Assembly (NCBI RefSeq): GCF_005405485.1 | Contig: NZ_BJED01000005.1 | Location: 198,680-235,407 of the forward strand | DNA length: 36,728 nt | Direction of reading: 5' to 3' | DNA from: Enterococcus hulanensis | GTDB taxonomy: Bacteria > Bacillota > Bacilli > Lactobacillales > Enterococcaceae | In this document: one piece after another, positions 25,603-33,433 of the stretch | Numbering within the stretch: the first letter of the stretch is position 1 | How the letters are laid out: each line of letters begins with the position of its first letter | The notes under the pieces: model-generated | Told to the model about the DNA's origin: nothing | The model's database searches: none | What the model saw: the letters and a program-made list of their open reading frames with translations, nothing else | Program-made: the position numbers and the translations under genes

Positions 25603-25654
25603 GGGCTATGCTAAAATGAATTATCTATACATTTAGGATGGGCTATGATAGAAT
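25603..25654 (+). promoter_or_regulatory. Two tandem extended -10 elements upstream of ispE
   Basis: The sequence GGGCTATG-C-TAAAAT (25603-25617) recurs as GGGCTATG-A-TAGAAT (25640-25654), 37 bp apart. Each is an extended -10 (TGnTAnAAT); -35 sequences are weak. The second lies 31 nt before ispE. Confidence 0.5.
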
Positions 25655-25685
25655 CGTCTAGTGAAAAATTTGAACGGGTGAGAAA

Positions 25686-26537
25686 ATGGAAATTATGGAG
25701 AAAGCCCCAGCGAAAATCAACTTGGGCCTCGACATTTTAGGCAAACGGCCAGATGGCTTGCATGAATTGGCGATGGTCATGGCGAGCATCGACCTAGCGG
25801 ATCGTTTGTATTTGGAAGAGATTCCGGAAAATAAGATCCTTATTGAGACCAATAAGGCTTTTTTACCCACGGATAAAAAAAACCATGTTTACGAGGCGCT
25901 GGAATTAGTCAAAGAACGCTTTGAGATAAAAAAAGGCTTGCGGGTCAAAATCCATAAAGAGATTCCTGTGGCGGCAGGACTTGGCGGCGGTTCGACGGAT
26001 TCTGCTGCGGCTTTGCGAGCAGTCAATCGTTTGTGGGATTTGGGTCTGACGATTGAAGAGCTGGCTGCCTTAGGTGCAGAGGTCGGCTCTGACGTTCCTT
26101 ATTGCGTCTATGGACAAACGTCCTTGGTTGAAGGATTCGGGGAAAAGGTTACACCGATTGCTCCGATGCCGCAATGCTGGGTCGTGGTGGTGAAACCGCG
26201 AATGAGCGTTTCGACGCGCACGATTTTTGCTCAAATCGTGATGGAGGATTTGTATCATCCCGATATTGAGGCACTCGTCTCAGCGATCGAAGATAATGAT
26301 TATCAGAAAATGACGGAAAACCTAGGCAATTCAATGGAAGTTGTCACGATCAAAAAGCATCCGATCATTCAACAGCTGAAGGATCGAATGCTGAGATATG
26401 GCGCAGATGCTGCAATGATGAGCGGCAGCGGTCCTACCGTATATGCCTTGTGTCATAAATATTCGCGCGCCAAGCATGTGTTTAATGCACTGAAGGGCTT
26501 TTGCGATGAAGTCTATCTTGTACGCACGTTAAAATAG
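25686..26537 (+). CDS. ispE: 4-diphosphocytidyl-2-C-methyl-D-erythritol kinase
   Basis: ATP-dependent GHMP kinase of the MEP pathway, phosphorylating CDP-methylerythritol on the way to isoprenoid precursors. The 283-residue protein has the N-terminal MEKAPAKINLGLDI, the glycine-rich ATP loop PVAAGLGGGSTDSAA at 94-108, and the C-terminal MMSGSGPTVYAL motif. Enterococci generally rely on the mevalonate pathway, so this could be a retained paralogue (YabH-like) rather than part of a full MEP route; no other MEP gene is in the window. It occupies the ispE position before purR as in Bacillus. The ATG gives the family N-terminus. Confidence 0.88.
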   Translation: MEIMEKAPAKINLGLDILGKRPDGLHELAMVMASIDLADRLYLEEIPENKILIETNKAFLPTDKKNHVYEALELVKERFEIKKGLRVKIHKEIPVAAGLGGGSTDSAAALRAVNRLWDLGLTIEELAALGAEVGSDVPYCVYGQTSLVEGFGEKVTPIAPMPQCWVVVVKPRMSVSTRTIFAQIVMEDLYHPDIEALVSAIEDNDYQKMTENLGNSMEVVTIKKHPIIQQLKDRMLRYGADAAMMSGSGPTVYALCHKYSRAKHVFNALKGFCDEVYLVRTLK

Positions 26538-26562
26538 ATCCGAAAAAAGGGTCTATTTTTTT
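26531..26562 (+). terminator. Intrinsic terminator after ispE
   Basis: AAAATAGATCC (26531-26541) pairs with GGGTCTATTTT (26549-26559) with one G-T wobble and continues into T residues; the 5' arm overlaps the ispE stop. Confidence 0.88.
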
Positions 26563-26693
26563 GTGCTTTTTTAGGAAAGCTGGCTGATTGGGCATAAAAT
26601 AACGTAATAGAGAGAATAGATCGGATACAGGTTTTGTGCTTCATATGAATGGAGTGTCATCTATTTTACGATTTAACAGCATTATTCTGAGCT

Positions 26694-26714
26694 AAATCGT
26701 AATTTTTACGTTTT
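26694..26714 (+). promoter_or_regulatory. Zur box upstream of the zinc uptake operon
   Basis: A 21-bp inverted repeat, AAATCGTAAT, T, TTTACGTTTT, matches the Bacillus-type 9-1-9 Zur operator (AAATCGTAAT-N-ATTACGATTT) at all but two positions. It ends 3 bp before the -35 box. A second half-like site, TTTTACGATTT, lies at 26664-26674. Confidence 0.8.
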
Positions 26715-26717
26715 GTG

Positions 26718-26746
26718 TTGACGGATAGAAAAACATTTGTTAAATT
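26718..26746 (+). promoter_or_regulatory. Promoter for the adc operon
   Basis: TTGACG (26718-26723), a 17-nt spacer and TAAATT (26741-26746), about 40 nt before adcA and directly downstream of the Zur box. Zinc-loaded Zur bound there would block RNA polymerase. Confidence 0.72.
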
Positions 26747-26786
26747 AAACCTTGTCTTAAAAAGAGAAGAGAAGGTGTTTAGCTAG

Positions 26787-27755
26787 ATGAAGATGCAAAA
26801 AGGACTACTTTTAATAGGAACTGTGGTACTATCAGTTTTGCTGACTGCTTGCGGCGGTCAAGAGAAAAAAGAAGCCTCATCTAATGATAAAATTCAAGTG
26901 ATGACGACATTTTATCCAATGTATGAATTCACCAAACAGGTGGTAGGAAATAAAGGCGAGGTAGAGCTGCTGATTCCAGCAGGGACGGAGCCCCATGATT
27001 TTGAACCCTCAGCCAAAGACTTGGCAAAAATTTCTGATGCAGACGTGTTCGTCTATAATAGTCCCGAATTGGAAACGTGGACAGATAATCTGACAGATAC
27101 GATCGATACGAAGAAAACGGAAATTATTCAAGCGTCTAAAAATATCACATTGATGGATGGTGCCGAGCATGACCACGAAGAAGCCCATGATGATCATGAT
27201 GCAAAAGAGCATGAAGAAGACGGGCATGACCATGACTTAGATCCCCATGTTTGGCTAGATCCTGTTTTAGCGATCAAAGAAGTTGAAACGATTCGTGATC
27301 AGTTAAGTAAAAAGTATCCAGAGGATCAGGCGACATTTGAAAAAAATGCTGCAAACTATATTGATGAATTAAAGACCTTAGACGAAGACTATCAAGCAGG
27401 CTTTAAAGCTGCGAAGAACAAAACCTTTGTGACGCAGCATGCGGCCTTCGGTTATTTGGCTAAGCAATATGGCTTAACTCAAGAAGCGATTGCGGGGATT
27501 TCGCCAGATCAAGAGCCGTCTCCAAGCCGCTTGAGTGAATTGAAGCATTATGTGGATGATCATCAAGTCAAAGTCATCTACTTTGAAGAAAATGCCTCAT
27601 CTAAAGTTGCCGAAACGCTATCTAAAGAAACCGGCGTAAAATTAAAAGTATTGAATCCGTTGGAAAGCTTGACGGAAAAACAAATCAAAAACGGTGAAGA
27701 CTACGTTTCCGTGATGCGGGAGAATTTGGATGCATTGAAGGAAAGTATTAAGTAG
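26787..27755 (+). CDS. adcA: Zinc ABC transporter substrate-binding lipoprotein
   Basis: Extracytoplasmic zinc receptor of the ZnuA/AdcA cluster A-I family. A lipoprotein signal peptide ends in LLTAC with the lipidated C22. The 322-residue protein has the ligand-containing regions [10 protein letters not shown] and DPHVWLDP, a His/Asp-rich flexible loop between about residues 125 and 153 ([22 protein letters not shown]) that marks zinc rather than manganese specificity, and [15 protein letters not shown]. It lacks the C-terminal ZinT domain of long AdcA, so it is the short form. It heads adcA-adcC-adcB under a Zur box. Confidence 0.94.
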   Translation: MKMQKGLLLIGTVVLSVLLTACGGQEKKEASSNDKIQVMTTFYPMYEFTKQVVGNKGEVELLIPAGTEPHDFEPSAKDLAKISDADVFVYNSPELETWTDNLTDTIDTKKTEIIQASKNITLMDGAEHDHEEAHDDHDAKEHEEDGHDHDLDPHVWLDPVLAIKEVETIRDQLSKKYPEDQATFEKNAANYIDELKTLDEDYQAGFKAAKNKTFVTQHAAFGYLAKQYGLTQEAIAGISPDQEPSPSRLSELKHYVDDHQVKVIYFEENASSKVAETLSKETGVKLKVLNPLESLTEKQIKNGEDYVSVMRENLDALKESIK

Positions 27756-27783
27756 CCAAACGTTTTTAAAGGAGAGACGAAAA

Positions 27784-28464
27784 ATGTCGTATATCGAGGT
27801 GGAAGACCTCTCGTTTTATTATGACAATGAACCGGTATTGGAAAATGTGTCGTATCACGTTGACCCGGGGGAGTTTGTCATTTTGACTGGAGAAAATGGT
27901 GCCGCAAAATCGACATTGATCAAAGCGACATTAGGTCTATTAAAACCCAGCAGCGGAAAAGTGACGATCGCGAAGAAAAATGCTGAAGGGAAAAAATTGA
28001 GTATTGGTTATATTCCGCAGCAAGTAGCGTCCTTCAATGCGGGATTTCCCAGCACGGTGCTGGAATTAGTCGAGTCAGGGCGCTATCCGCAGGGAAAATG
28101 GTTTAAAAAATTATCGCCCCGCGATCATGAACATGTGCAAAAAGCTTTAGAATCTGTGGATATGTGGAATATGCGCCATAAAAAAGTCGGCGAATTATCC
28201 GGCGGGCAAAAACAACGAATCAGTTTGGCGCGTTTATTTGCGAAGGACCCTGATTTGTTGATTTTAGACGAACCAACCACCGGGATGGATGAAAAATCGC
28301 GAAATGATTTCTATGAATTATTGCGACATAGTGCCCATGCACATGGAAAAAGTATTTTGATGATCACCCATGACCACGAGGATACCAAAAAATACATTGA
28401 TCGGCATATTCGATTGGTGCGAAAGGAGAATTCTAAATGGCGTTGCTTTCATATGAGTTCATGA
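27784..28464 (+). CDS. adcC: Zinc ABC transporter ATP-binding protein
   Basis: The ATPase of the zinc importer. In the 226-residue protein, Walker A is GENGAAKST at 36-44, followed by the Q-loop (YIPQQ), the LSGGQKQR signature near 140, Walker B LLILDEPT and the H-loop in MITHDHED. It starts 28 nt after adcA and overlaps adcB by 28 nt, so the two are probably translationally coupled. Confidence 0.95.
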   Translation: MSYIEVEDLSFYYDNEPVLENVSYHVDPGEFVILTGENGAAKSTLIKATLGLLKPSSGKVTIAKKNAEGKKLSIGYIPQQVASFNAGFPSTVLELVESGRYPQGKWFKKLSPRDHEHVQKALESVDMWNMRHKKVGELSGGQKQRISLARLFAKDPDLLILDEPTTGMDEKSRNDFYELLRHSAHAHGKSILMITHDHEDTKKYIDRHIRLVRKENSKWRCFHMSS

Positions 28465-29267
28465 GACGGGCCTTCCTAGCTGCGATCTTTATTGCCGGCA
28501 TTGCGCCGATGTTGGGTGTTTTCTTGGTTATCCGTCGTCAATCGCTGATGGCCGATACCTTGTCCCACGTTTCGTTAGCTGGGGTAGCGCTAGGGTTCTT
28601 CTTAAATTTGAATCCGACCGGTACGACGTTATTAGTCGTGGTTATTGCGGCGATCATCATGGAGTATTTGCAGAACATGTACAGTTCTTACTCTGAAATA
28701 TCGATCGCTATTTTGATGGCGGCGGGATTGGCAGTTGCGCTGGTCTTGATGAGCTTGGCTCCCGGAAACTCGGCGGTCAGCATTCAATCCTATCTATTTG
28801 GTTCGATCGTAACGATTACGTGGCAGCAAGTCGTATTTTTAGGAATCCTATTTGTATTAGTGGGAATCTTGTTCCTACTATTTAAACGTCCGATGTATGT
28901 TTTGACCTTCGATGAAGATATCGCAGCAGTGGACGGCTTACCGGTCCGTACGATGTCGATGATTTTTAACATTGTGACAGGAGTGGCGATTGCGGTTATG
29001 ATTCCGATCGCGGGCGCTTTATTGATCTCCGCGATCATGGTGCTGCCAGCGGCGATCGGGATGCGAGTAGGAAAAAGTTTTAATATCGTTATTTTGGTCA
29101 GTGTGCTGGTTGGCTTTGTCGGCATGATCGGCGGCTTGACTGGGTCGTATTACTTGGATACACCGCCGGGAGCGACAATCACGCTAGGCTTCATTTTCTT
29201 GTTCCTGATACTTAACGGAATCCGACAATTACGGATTATGTTTCAGCGAAAACAGCAACAAAATTAG
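28437..29267 (+). CDS. adcB: Zinc ABC transporter permease
   Basis: ABC-3 family membrane subunit that forms the zinc channel with AdcA and AdcC. The 276-residue protein shows about eight hydrophobic helices and the conserved [15 protein letters not shown] near residue 38 and [12 protein letters not shown] near 196. The ATG at 28437 lies inside the end of adcC, with AAGGAG 9 nt upstream. A terminator follows directly. Confidence 0.95.
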   Translation: MALLSYEFMRRAFLAAIFIAGIAPMLGVFLVIRRQSLMADTLSHVSLAGVALGFFLNLNPTGTTLLVVVIAAIIMEYLQNMYSSYSEISIAILMAAGLAVALVLMSLAPGNSAVSIQSYLFGSIVTITWQQVVFLGILFVLVGILFLLFKRPMYVLTFDEDIAAVDGLPVRTMSMIFNIVTGVAIAVMIPIAGALLISAIMVLPAAIGMRVGKSFNIVILVSVLVGFVGMIGGLTGSYYLDTPPGATITLGFIFLFLILNGIRQLRIMFQRKQQQN

Positions 29268-29296
29268 AGGAAAGCGAAAGCTTTTCCTCTTTTTTT
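29266..29296 (+). terminator. Intrinsic terminator after adcB
   Basis: AGAGGAAAGC (29266-29275) and GCTTTTCCTCT (29280-29290) pair around GAAA with a one-base bulge; six further T residues follow. It overlaps the adcB stop codon. Confidence 0.88.
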
Positions 29297-29311
29297 GTGG
29301 AATAATTAATA

Positions 29312-29355
29312 AATTCCGAACTTTTCGACTTTAAAACGAGAAAATGCTCGAATTT
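29312..29355 (+). promoter_or_regulatory. PurBox pair upstream of purR
   Basis: AATTCCGAACTTT (29312-29324) fits the PurR half-site AWWWCCGAACWWT exactly. AATGCTCGAATTT (29343-29355) is an inverted second site with two mismatches, 18 nt away. The second box overlaps the expected -35 region of the -10 TATAAT at 29371-29376. This arrangement predicts autorepression of purR, relieved by PRPP. Confidence 0.75.
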
Positions 29356-29370
29356 TATTGGCTAAACCCT

Positions 29371-29376
29371 TATAAT
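29371..29376 (+). promoter_or_regulatory. -10 element of purR promoter
   Basis: Consensus TATAAT; the -35 region is weak and lies under the second PurBox. It predicts a leader of about 130 nt. Confidence 0.65.
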
Positions 29377-29397
29377 GGGAAACGATAAATCAGAATA

Positions 29398-29480
29398 GGA
29401 TGTCTTATGTTTTTTCTTTTTAATAGAAAGCCAAGGATGTGCGTCGAGTATCAGCTTATTTTCCTGATGTGGGAGAACTA
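29398..29480 (+). repeat. Degenerate stem-loop leader element upstream of purR
   Basis: Begins GGATGTC 21 nt after the -10, forms a TTTTCT / AGAAAG-type hairpin (about 29412-29430), and then has AAGGATGTGCGTCGAGTATC (29433-29452), which aligns with the conserved linker GGTATGCGTGATGAGAATC. The rest towards the ribosome binding site is not conserved. Confidence 0.45.
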
Positions 29481-29515
29481 AGTTCAATAAAATGAAACAG
29501 GTAGGAGTGAATTAC

Positions 29516-30334
29516 GTGAAAGTGCGTCGAAGTGAACGATTAATCGACATGACACAATATTTGTTGGATCATCCACATGATTTGATCCCATTGACTTTTT
29601 TTGCGGCTAGATACGGTTCGGCCAAGTCTTCTATCAGTGAAGATTTAGCGATTGTAAAGAAAACCTTCAAAGAACGAGGAACAGGGTTCTTAGAAACGAT
29701 CCCCGGTGCTGCCGGCGGTGTCGTCTTTACACCGAGTATTACTGATGAAGAGGCACAAGAGTACATCGGCTCTTTAGCTGAACGTTTGTCGGAAGAGGAT
29801 CGTTTATTGCCTGGCGGCTATGTTTATCTGTCCGATATGTTAGGACAACCGGACTTATTACGTAAAGTCGGTCGAATTATTGCTGCGCAATATTTGGATA
29901 AAAAGGTCGATGCAGTCATGACTGTCGCGACAAAAGGTGTGCCGATCGCCCAAGCGGTCTCGTATTACTTAAACGCACCCTTCGTGATCGTTCGCCGGGA
30001 TTCAAAAATCACGGAAGGATCAACCGTTAGCGTAAATTATGTTTCCGGTTCTTCTGAACGAATCGAAAAAATGGAATTATCAAAACGCAGTTTGAAACGT
30101 GGTTCAAAGGTTCTGATCGTGGATGACTTCATGAAAGGCGGCGGGACCGTCAACGGGATGAAGAGCCTGATCGAAGAATTTGAAGCAGAACTTGTGGGGA
30201 TCACTGTTTTTGCGGAATCTAAATTTAAAGGTGAGCGTGCGATCGATGACTATAATTCATTATTATTTGTGCAAGATGTGGATACCAGCACGAAAACTAT
30301 TACGGTCGTACCCGGCAACTGCTTCGATAAATAG
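29516..30334 (+). CDS. purR: Purine operon repressor PurR
   Basis: Firmicute-type PurR: an N-terminal winged helix (about 1-72) fused to a PRT-like domain that binds PRPP and lacks transferase activity. The 272-residue protein begins MKVRRSERLIDMTQYLLDH, matching the Bacillus protein, and includes SAKSSISEDL (recognition helix), TVATKGVPIAQAV and the PRPP loop VLIVDDFMKGGGT. I chose the GTG at 29516: AGGAGTG is 6 nt upstream and the family N-terminus begins here, while the ATG at 29492 precedes that ribosome binding site. A PurBox pair suggests autoregulation. Confidence 0.94.
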   Translation: MKVRRSERLIDMTQYLLDHPHDLIPLTFFAARYGSAKSSISEDLAIVKKTFKERGTGFLETIPGAAGGVVFTPSITDEEAQEYIGSLAERLSEEDRLLPGGYVYLSDMLGQPDLLRKVGRIIAAQYLDKKVDAVMTVATKGVPIAQAVSYYLNAPFVIVRRDSKITEGSTVSVNYVSGSSERIEKMELSKRSLKRGSKVLIVDDFMKGGGTVNGMKSLIEEFEAELVGITVFAESKFKGERAIDDYNSLLFVQDVDTSTKTITVVPGNCFDK

Positions 30335-30354
30335 ATGACAGAAATGCTAAGCTA

Positions 30355-30404
30355 TTAGACTCTCTTGATTTTTTGATAGAGGGTCTAACGGGCTAGCCTT
30401 TTTT
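30355..30404 (+). terminator. Terminator after purR
   Basis: TTAGACTCTCT (30355-30365) pairs with AGAGGGTCTAA (30378-30388) with one wobble; GGGCTAGCC then leads to six T residues (30399-30404). The GCTA before the 5' arm can extend pairing with the TAGC of GCTAGCC through a bulge. Confidence 0.72.
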
Positions 30405-30423
30405 GCGTCTGGCTAGTAAAATA

Positions 30424-30840
30424 GGATGAGTGTTTTAAATTAGTAAGAATTTTATTGATAAGAATTATATACGGAATGAAAATCCGAGATAATTTTTTAA
30501 AAATTATTTCATTATTATGAATGAGGATGTCAGTTTTTCTTCATGCTTTTAGTATGATTAGAAAAATGATATACGTGTTGAGAAACAGACTCATTTTTTT
30601 CTAAAAAATGAATACATTAAAACGAAATAGGATGTCAGTTCCACTTTGTACTTTAGTATATTAGTGGAATGATATGCGGAATGAAAATCCGAGATAATTT
30701 TTTAAAAATTATTTCATTATTATGAATGAGGATGTCAGTTTTTCTTCATGCTTTTAGTATGATTAGAAAAATGATATACGTGTTGAGAAACAGACTCATT
30801 TTTTTCTAAAAAAATGAATACATTAAAACGAACGAGGAGT
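30424..30840 (+). repeat. Four-unit stem-loop leader array upstream of glmU
   Basis: Four head-to-tail units fill most of the 515-base gap between purR and glmU. The GGATG junctions are at 30424, 30525, 30630 and 30730, so the spacing is 101, 105 and 100 bp; the last unit ends at GAGGAG (30834-30839), the glmU ribosome binding site. Units 2 and 4 have arms TTTTTCT / AGAAAAA and TCATTTTTT / AAAAAATGA; unit 3 has TTCCACT / AGTGGAA and ATAATTTTT / AAAAATTAT. The first unit's 5' hairpin is degenerate. No gene is seen in this gap. Confidence 0.88.
30472..30832 (+). repeat. Near-identical 155-bp direct repeat within the array
   Basis: Copies at 30472-30626 and 30677-30832 are identical except for one extra A in an A run (six versus seven A residues after TTTTTTTCT). 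Each spans the end of one unit and almost all of the next. The offset is 205 bp, i.e. two units. Confidence 0.92.
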
Positions 30841-30848
30841 GATTTCTT

Positions 30849-32216
30849 TTGGAAAATCGTTATGCGATTATTTTAGCAGCGGGTAAGGGAACTCGCATGA
30901 AATCAAAATTATACAAGGTCTTACATCCGGTAGCAGGCAAACCGATGGTGGAACACATCATTGAGCGCGTGGTTGAGACACAACCAACGGATATCGTGAC
31001 GATCGTCGGCCACGGTGCGGAAATGGTCAAAGAACAGCTAGGCGACCGCAGCCAATATGCGCTGCAAGCAGAACAATTAGGAACGGGCCATGCGGTTATG
31101 CAGGCGGCCGAGTTTTTAAAAGGCAAAAAAGGCACGACGTTGGTTATCAGCGGGGACACTCCGTTGCTTACAGCCCAAACATTGAATAATTTATTTGATT
31201 ACCATCAAGGTAAAAAAGCCAGCGCAACAATTTTAACGGCTCATGCAGAAGATCCAACCGGCTATGGCCGCATCCTACGCGACCATGTCGGTATTGTAGA
31301 AAAAATCGTCGAACAAAAAGATGCCACGCTTGAAGAGGCGCGTACCCAAGAAATCAATACCGGAACTTATTGTTTTGATAATGAACAATTATTTGCGGCA
31401 TTGGAAAAAATCGGCACGAATAATGCTCAAGGTGAATACTATCTAACAGATATCGTTGAAATCTTGAAGAACGAAGATCAAACGGTTGCGGCTTACCAAA
31501 CAGAAGATTTCGAGGAATCATTAGGTGTTAATGACCGGATCGCTTTGGCGAATGCAAATGAGATTATGCGCCGCCGTATCAACCGCCAACATATGGTCAA
31601 TGGTGTAACCTTTATTGATCCGGCAACGACTTACATTGATGCAGGAATCGAGATTGGTTCTGACACAATCATCGAGCCAGGTGTGCAGATTCAAGGAAAC
31701 ACGGTGATTGGTTCGGATTGTGTTATCGGAGCACATTCAAAAATCGTTGACAGCACGATTGAAGATAATGTTGAAATCAAGGCTTCGGTCTTAGAAGAAT
31801 GTATCGTTCGCAGAAATGCGGATGTTGGTCCGAATGCTCATTTACGTCCGCAGGCAGAAATCGGCGAGAATGCCCATATCGGCAATTACGTAGAGATCAA
31901 AAAAGCGACGATTGGCGAGAATACTAAAGTGGGTCACTTAACTTACGTTGGTGATGCGACTCTTGGTAAAGACATCAATGTCGGCTGCGGGGTTGTTTTT
32001 GTCAACTATGACGGCAAGAACAAACATCATACAACTGTCGGCGACCACGTATTCATCGGCTCTGGCACAAATATCATCGCACCGGTCACTATCGCTGATC
32101 ATAGCGTAACAGCAGCGGGTTCAACGATCACTGACGACATCGCTGAAGGTGATATGGCGATCGCTCGTGCTCGCCAAGTGAACAAAGAAGGATATGCGAA
32201 TCGTTTGCCATTTTAA
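30849..32216 (+). CDS. glmU: Bifunctional UDP-N-acetylglucosamine pyrophosphorylase / glucosamine-1-phosphate acetyltransferase
   Basis: Makes UDP-GlcNAc for peptidoglycan and wall polymers in two steps: acetylation of glucosamine 1-phosphate and uridylyl transfer. In the 455-residue protein the N-terminal pyrophosphorylase domain has [19 protein letters not shown] and the Q-x-GTGHA and INTGTYCFD regions. From about residue 250 a left-handed beta-helix of hexapeptide repeats forms the acetyltransferase domain ([23 protein letters not shown]). The start is TTG at 30849 with GAGGAG upstream, which belongs to the repeat array. Confidence 0.97.
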   Translation: MENRYAIILAAGKGTRMKSKLYKVLHPVAGKPMVEHIIERVVETQPTDIVTIVGHGAEMVKEQLGDRSQYALQAEQLGTGHAVMQAAEFLKGKKGTTLVISGDTPLLTAQTLNNLFDYHQGKKASATILTAHAEDPTGYGRILRDHVGIVEKIVEQKDATLEEARTQEINTGTYCFDNEQLFAALEKIGTNNAQGEYYLTDIVEILKNEDQTVAAYQTEDFEESLGVNDRIALANANEIMRRRINRQHMVNGVTFIDPATTYIDAGIEIGSDTIIEPGVQIQGNTVIGSDCVIGAHSKIVDSTIEDNVEIKASVLEECIVRRNADVGPNAHLRPQAEIGENAHIGNYVEIKKATIGENTKVGHLTYVGDATLGKDINVGCGVVFVNYDGKNKHHTTVGDHVFIGSGTNIIAPVTIADHSVTAAGSTITDDIAEGDMAIARARQVNKEGYANRLPF

Positions 32217-32313
32217 GGGAAATCTCTTGATTTCTTAAATGGAAATGACTAGTATTTTATTTGAAATGGTATATAATCGGTAACGTATGTTTAAAAAGAA
32301 AGTGGAGGTCCCC

Positions 32314-33285
32314 ATGTCGAAACATTATTTTGATCCAAGATTGAAAATTTTTGCTTTGAACTCAAATCGTCCCCTAGCTGAGAAAATCGCTGAAGAAGTT
32401 GGTGTTGAATTAGGAAAAAGTTCAGTTACCCAATTTAGTGATGGTGAAATTCAAGTAAACATTGAAGAAAGTATTCGCGGCTGTCATGTCTATGTCGTTC
32501 AGTCAACAAGTAGTCCGGTAAATGATAATCTGATGGAACTTTTGATTATGATCGATGCTTTGAAACGTGCGAGTGCAAAAACAATCAACGTCGTAATGCC
32601 TTATTACGGGTATGCCCGTCAGGACCGTAAAGCGCGTGCACGGGAACCAATTACTGCTAAGCTTGTTGCTAACATGATCGAAAAAGCTGGCGCAACCCGT
32701 CTATTGACTTTAGACCTGCATGCGTCACAAATCCAAGGATTCTTTGATATTCCTGTAGATCACTTAATGGGTGCACCATTGATTGCTGATTATTTCTTAG
32801 AAAAAGGTATTTGCGGCGACGATGTCGTAGTTGTTTCACCAGACCATGGTGGCGTAACTCGTGCGCGTAAATTAGCCGAATTCTTGAAAGCACCAATCGC
32901 AATCATCGACAAACGCCGTCCGAAAGCGAATGTTGCCGAAGTAATGAACATCATTGGGAAAGTCGATGGCAAAACATGTGTCATTATCGATGACATGATC
33001 GATACGGCTGGTACGATCACATTAGCTGCTAATGCCTTGAAAGAAGCTGGGGCGAAACAAGTCTACGCTTCATGTACACATCCTGTTTTATCTGGACCAG
33101 CAATGCAGCGAATCCAAGATTCAGCGATCGAACATTTAGTCGTAACCGATTCAATCTACTTATCTGACGAACGTAAAATCGATAAGATCGACGAAATCAG
33201 TGTGGGTGTATTAATGGGAGATGCGATCAAACGTATCCACGAAAACAAACCGGTTAGTCCATTGTTTGAAACACATAAAAAATAA
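32314..33285 (+). CDS. prs: Ribose-phosphate pyrophosphokinase
   Basis: Forms PRPP from ribose 5-phosphate and ATP; PRPP feeds purine, pyrimidine, histidine and NAD synthesis and is also the effector of PurR encoded upstream. In the 323-residue protein: [16 protein letters not shown], the [16 protein letters not shown]-binding flexible loop, [18 protein letters not shown], and the PRPP loop [13 protein letters not shown] chose the ATG at 32314, 5 nt after GGAGG; the ATG at 32287 precedes that site. A TATAAT at 32272-32277 may give prs its own promoter. Confidence 0.96.
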   Translation: MSKHYFDPRLKIFALNSNRPLAEKIAEEVGVELGKSSVTQFSDGEIQVNIEESIRGCHVYVVQSTSSPVNDNLMELLIMIDALKRASAKTINVVMPYYGYARQDRKARAREPITAKLVANMIEKAGATRLLTLDLHASQIQGFFDIPVDHLMGAPLIADYFLEKGICGDDVVVVSPDHGGVTRARKLAEFLKAPIAIIDKRRPKANVAEVMNIIGKVDGKTCVIIDDMIDTAGTITLAANALKEAGAKQVYASCTHPVLSGPAMQRIQDSAIEHLVVTDSIYLSDERKIDKIDEISVGVLMGDAIKRIHENKPVSPLFETHKK

Positions 33286-33296
33286 TTGATTCTATT

Positions 33297-33332
33297 AGCT
33301 AGGTATCCTTGTTGGGTACCTAGCTTTTTTTT
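33297..33332 (+). terminator. Intrinsic terminator after prs
   Basis: AGCTAGGTATCC (33297-33308) pairs with GGGTACCTAGCT (33314-33325) with one wobble, followed by seven more T residues. Confidence 0.93.
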
Positions 33333-33433
33333 ACACATATTTTAATGATTAAAATTTTTTTGAACAAACGCTTTCACGCTGGTTTCCTTCTGATATGATA
33401 ATAAGTAGAAGAAAGGAATCTGAGGAGGACATC

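Noticed and set aside
25501-25640. CIRCE or CtsR operator upstream of hsp20
   Set aside because: No TTAGCACTC inverted repeat and no GGTCAAA-type heptad repeat is present in this region.
30527-30604. Short peptide frames inside the repeat units, starting at the ATG of GGATG (for example MSVFLHAFSMIRK...)
   Set aside because: The ATG is absent in the cysE copies, the frames have unrelated lengths and sequences, and no ribosome binding site is properly spaced. The conservation follows hairpins and linkers, not codons.
30424-30840. CRISPR array
   Set aside because: Units are ~100 bp with internal hairpins and conserved linkers, not short identical repeats with unique spacers; no cas genes are present.
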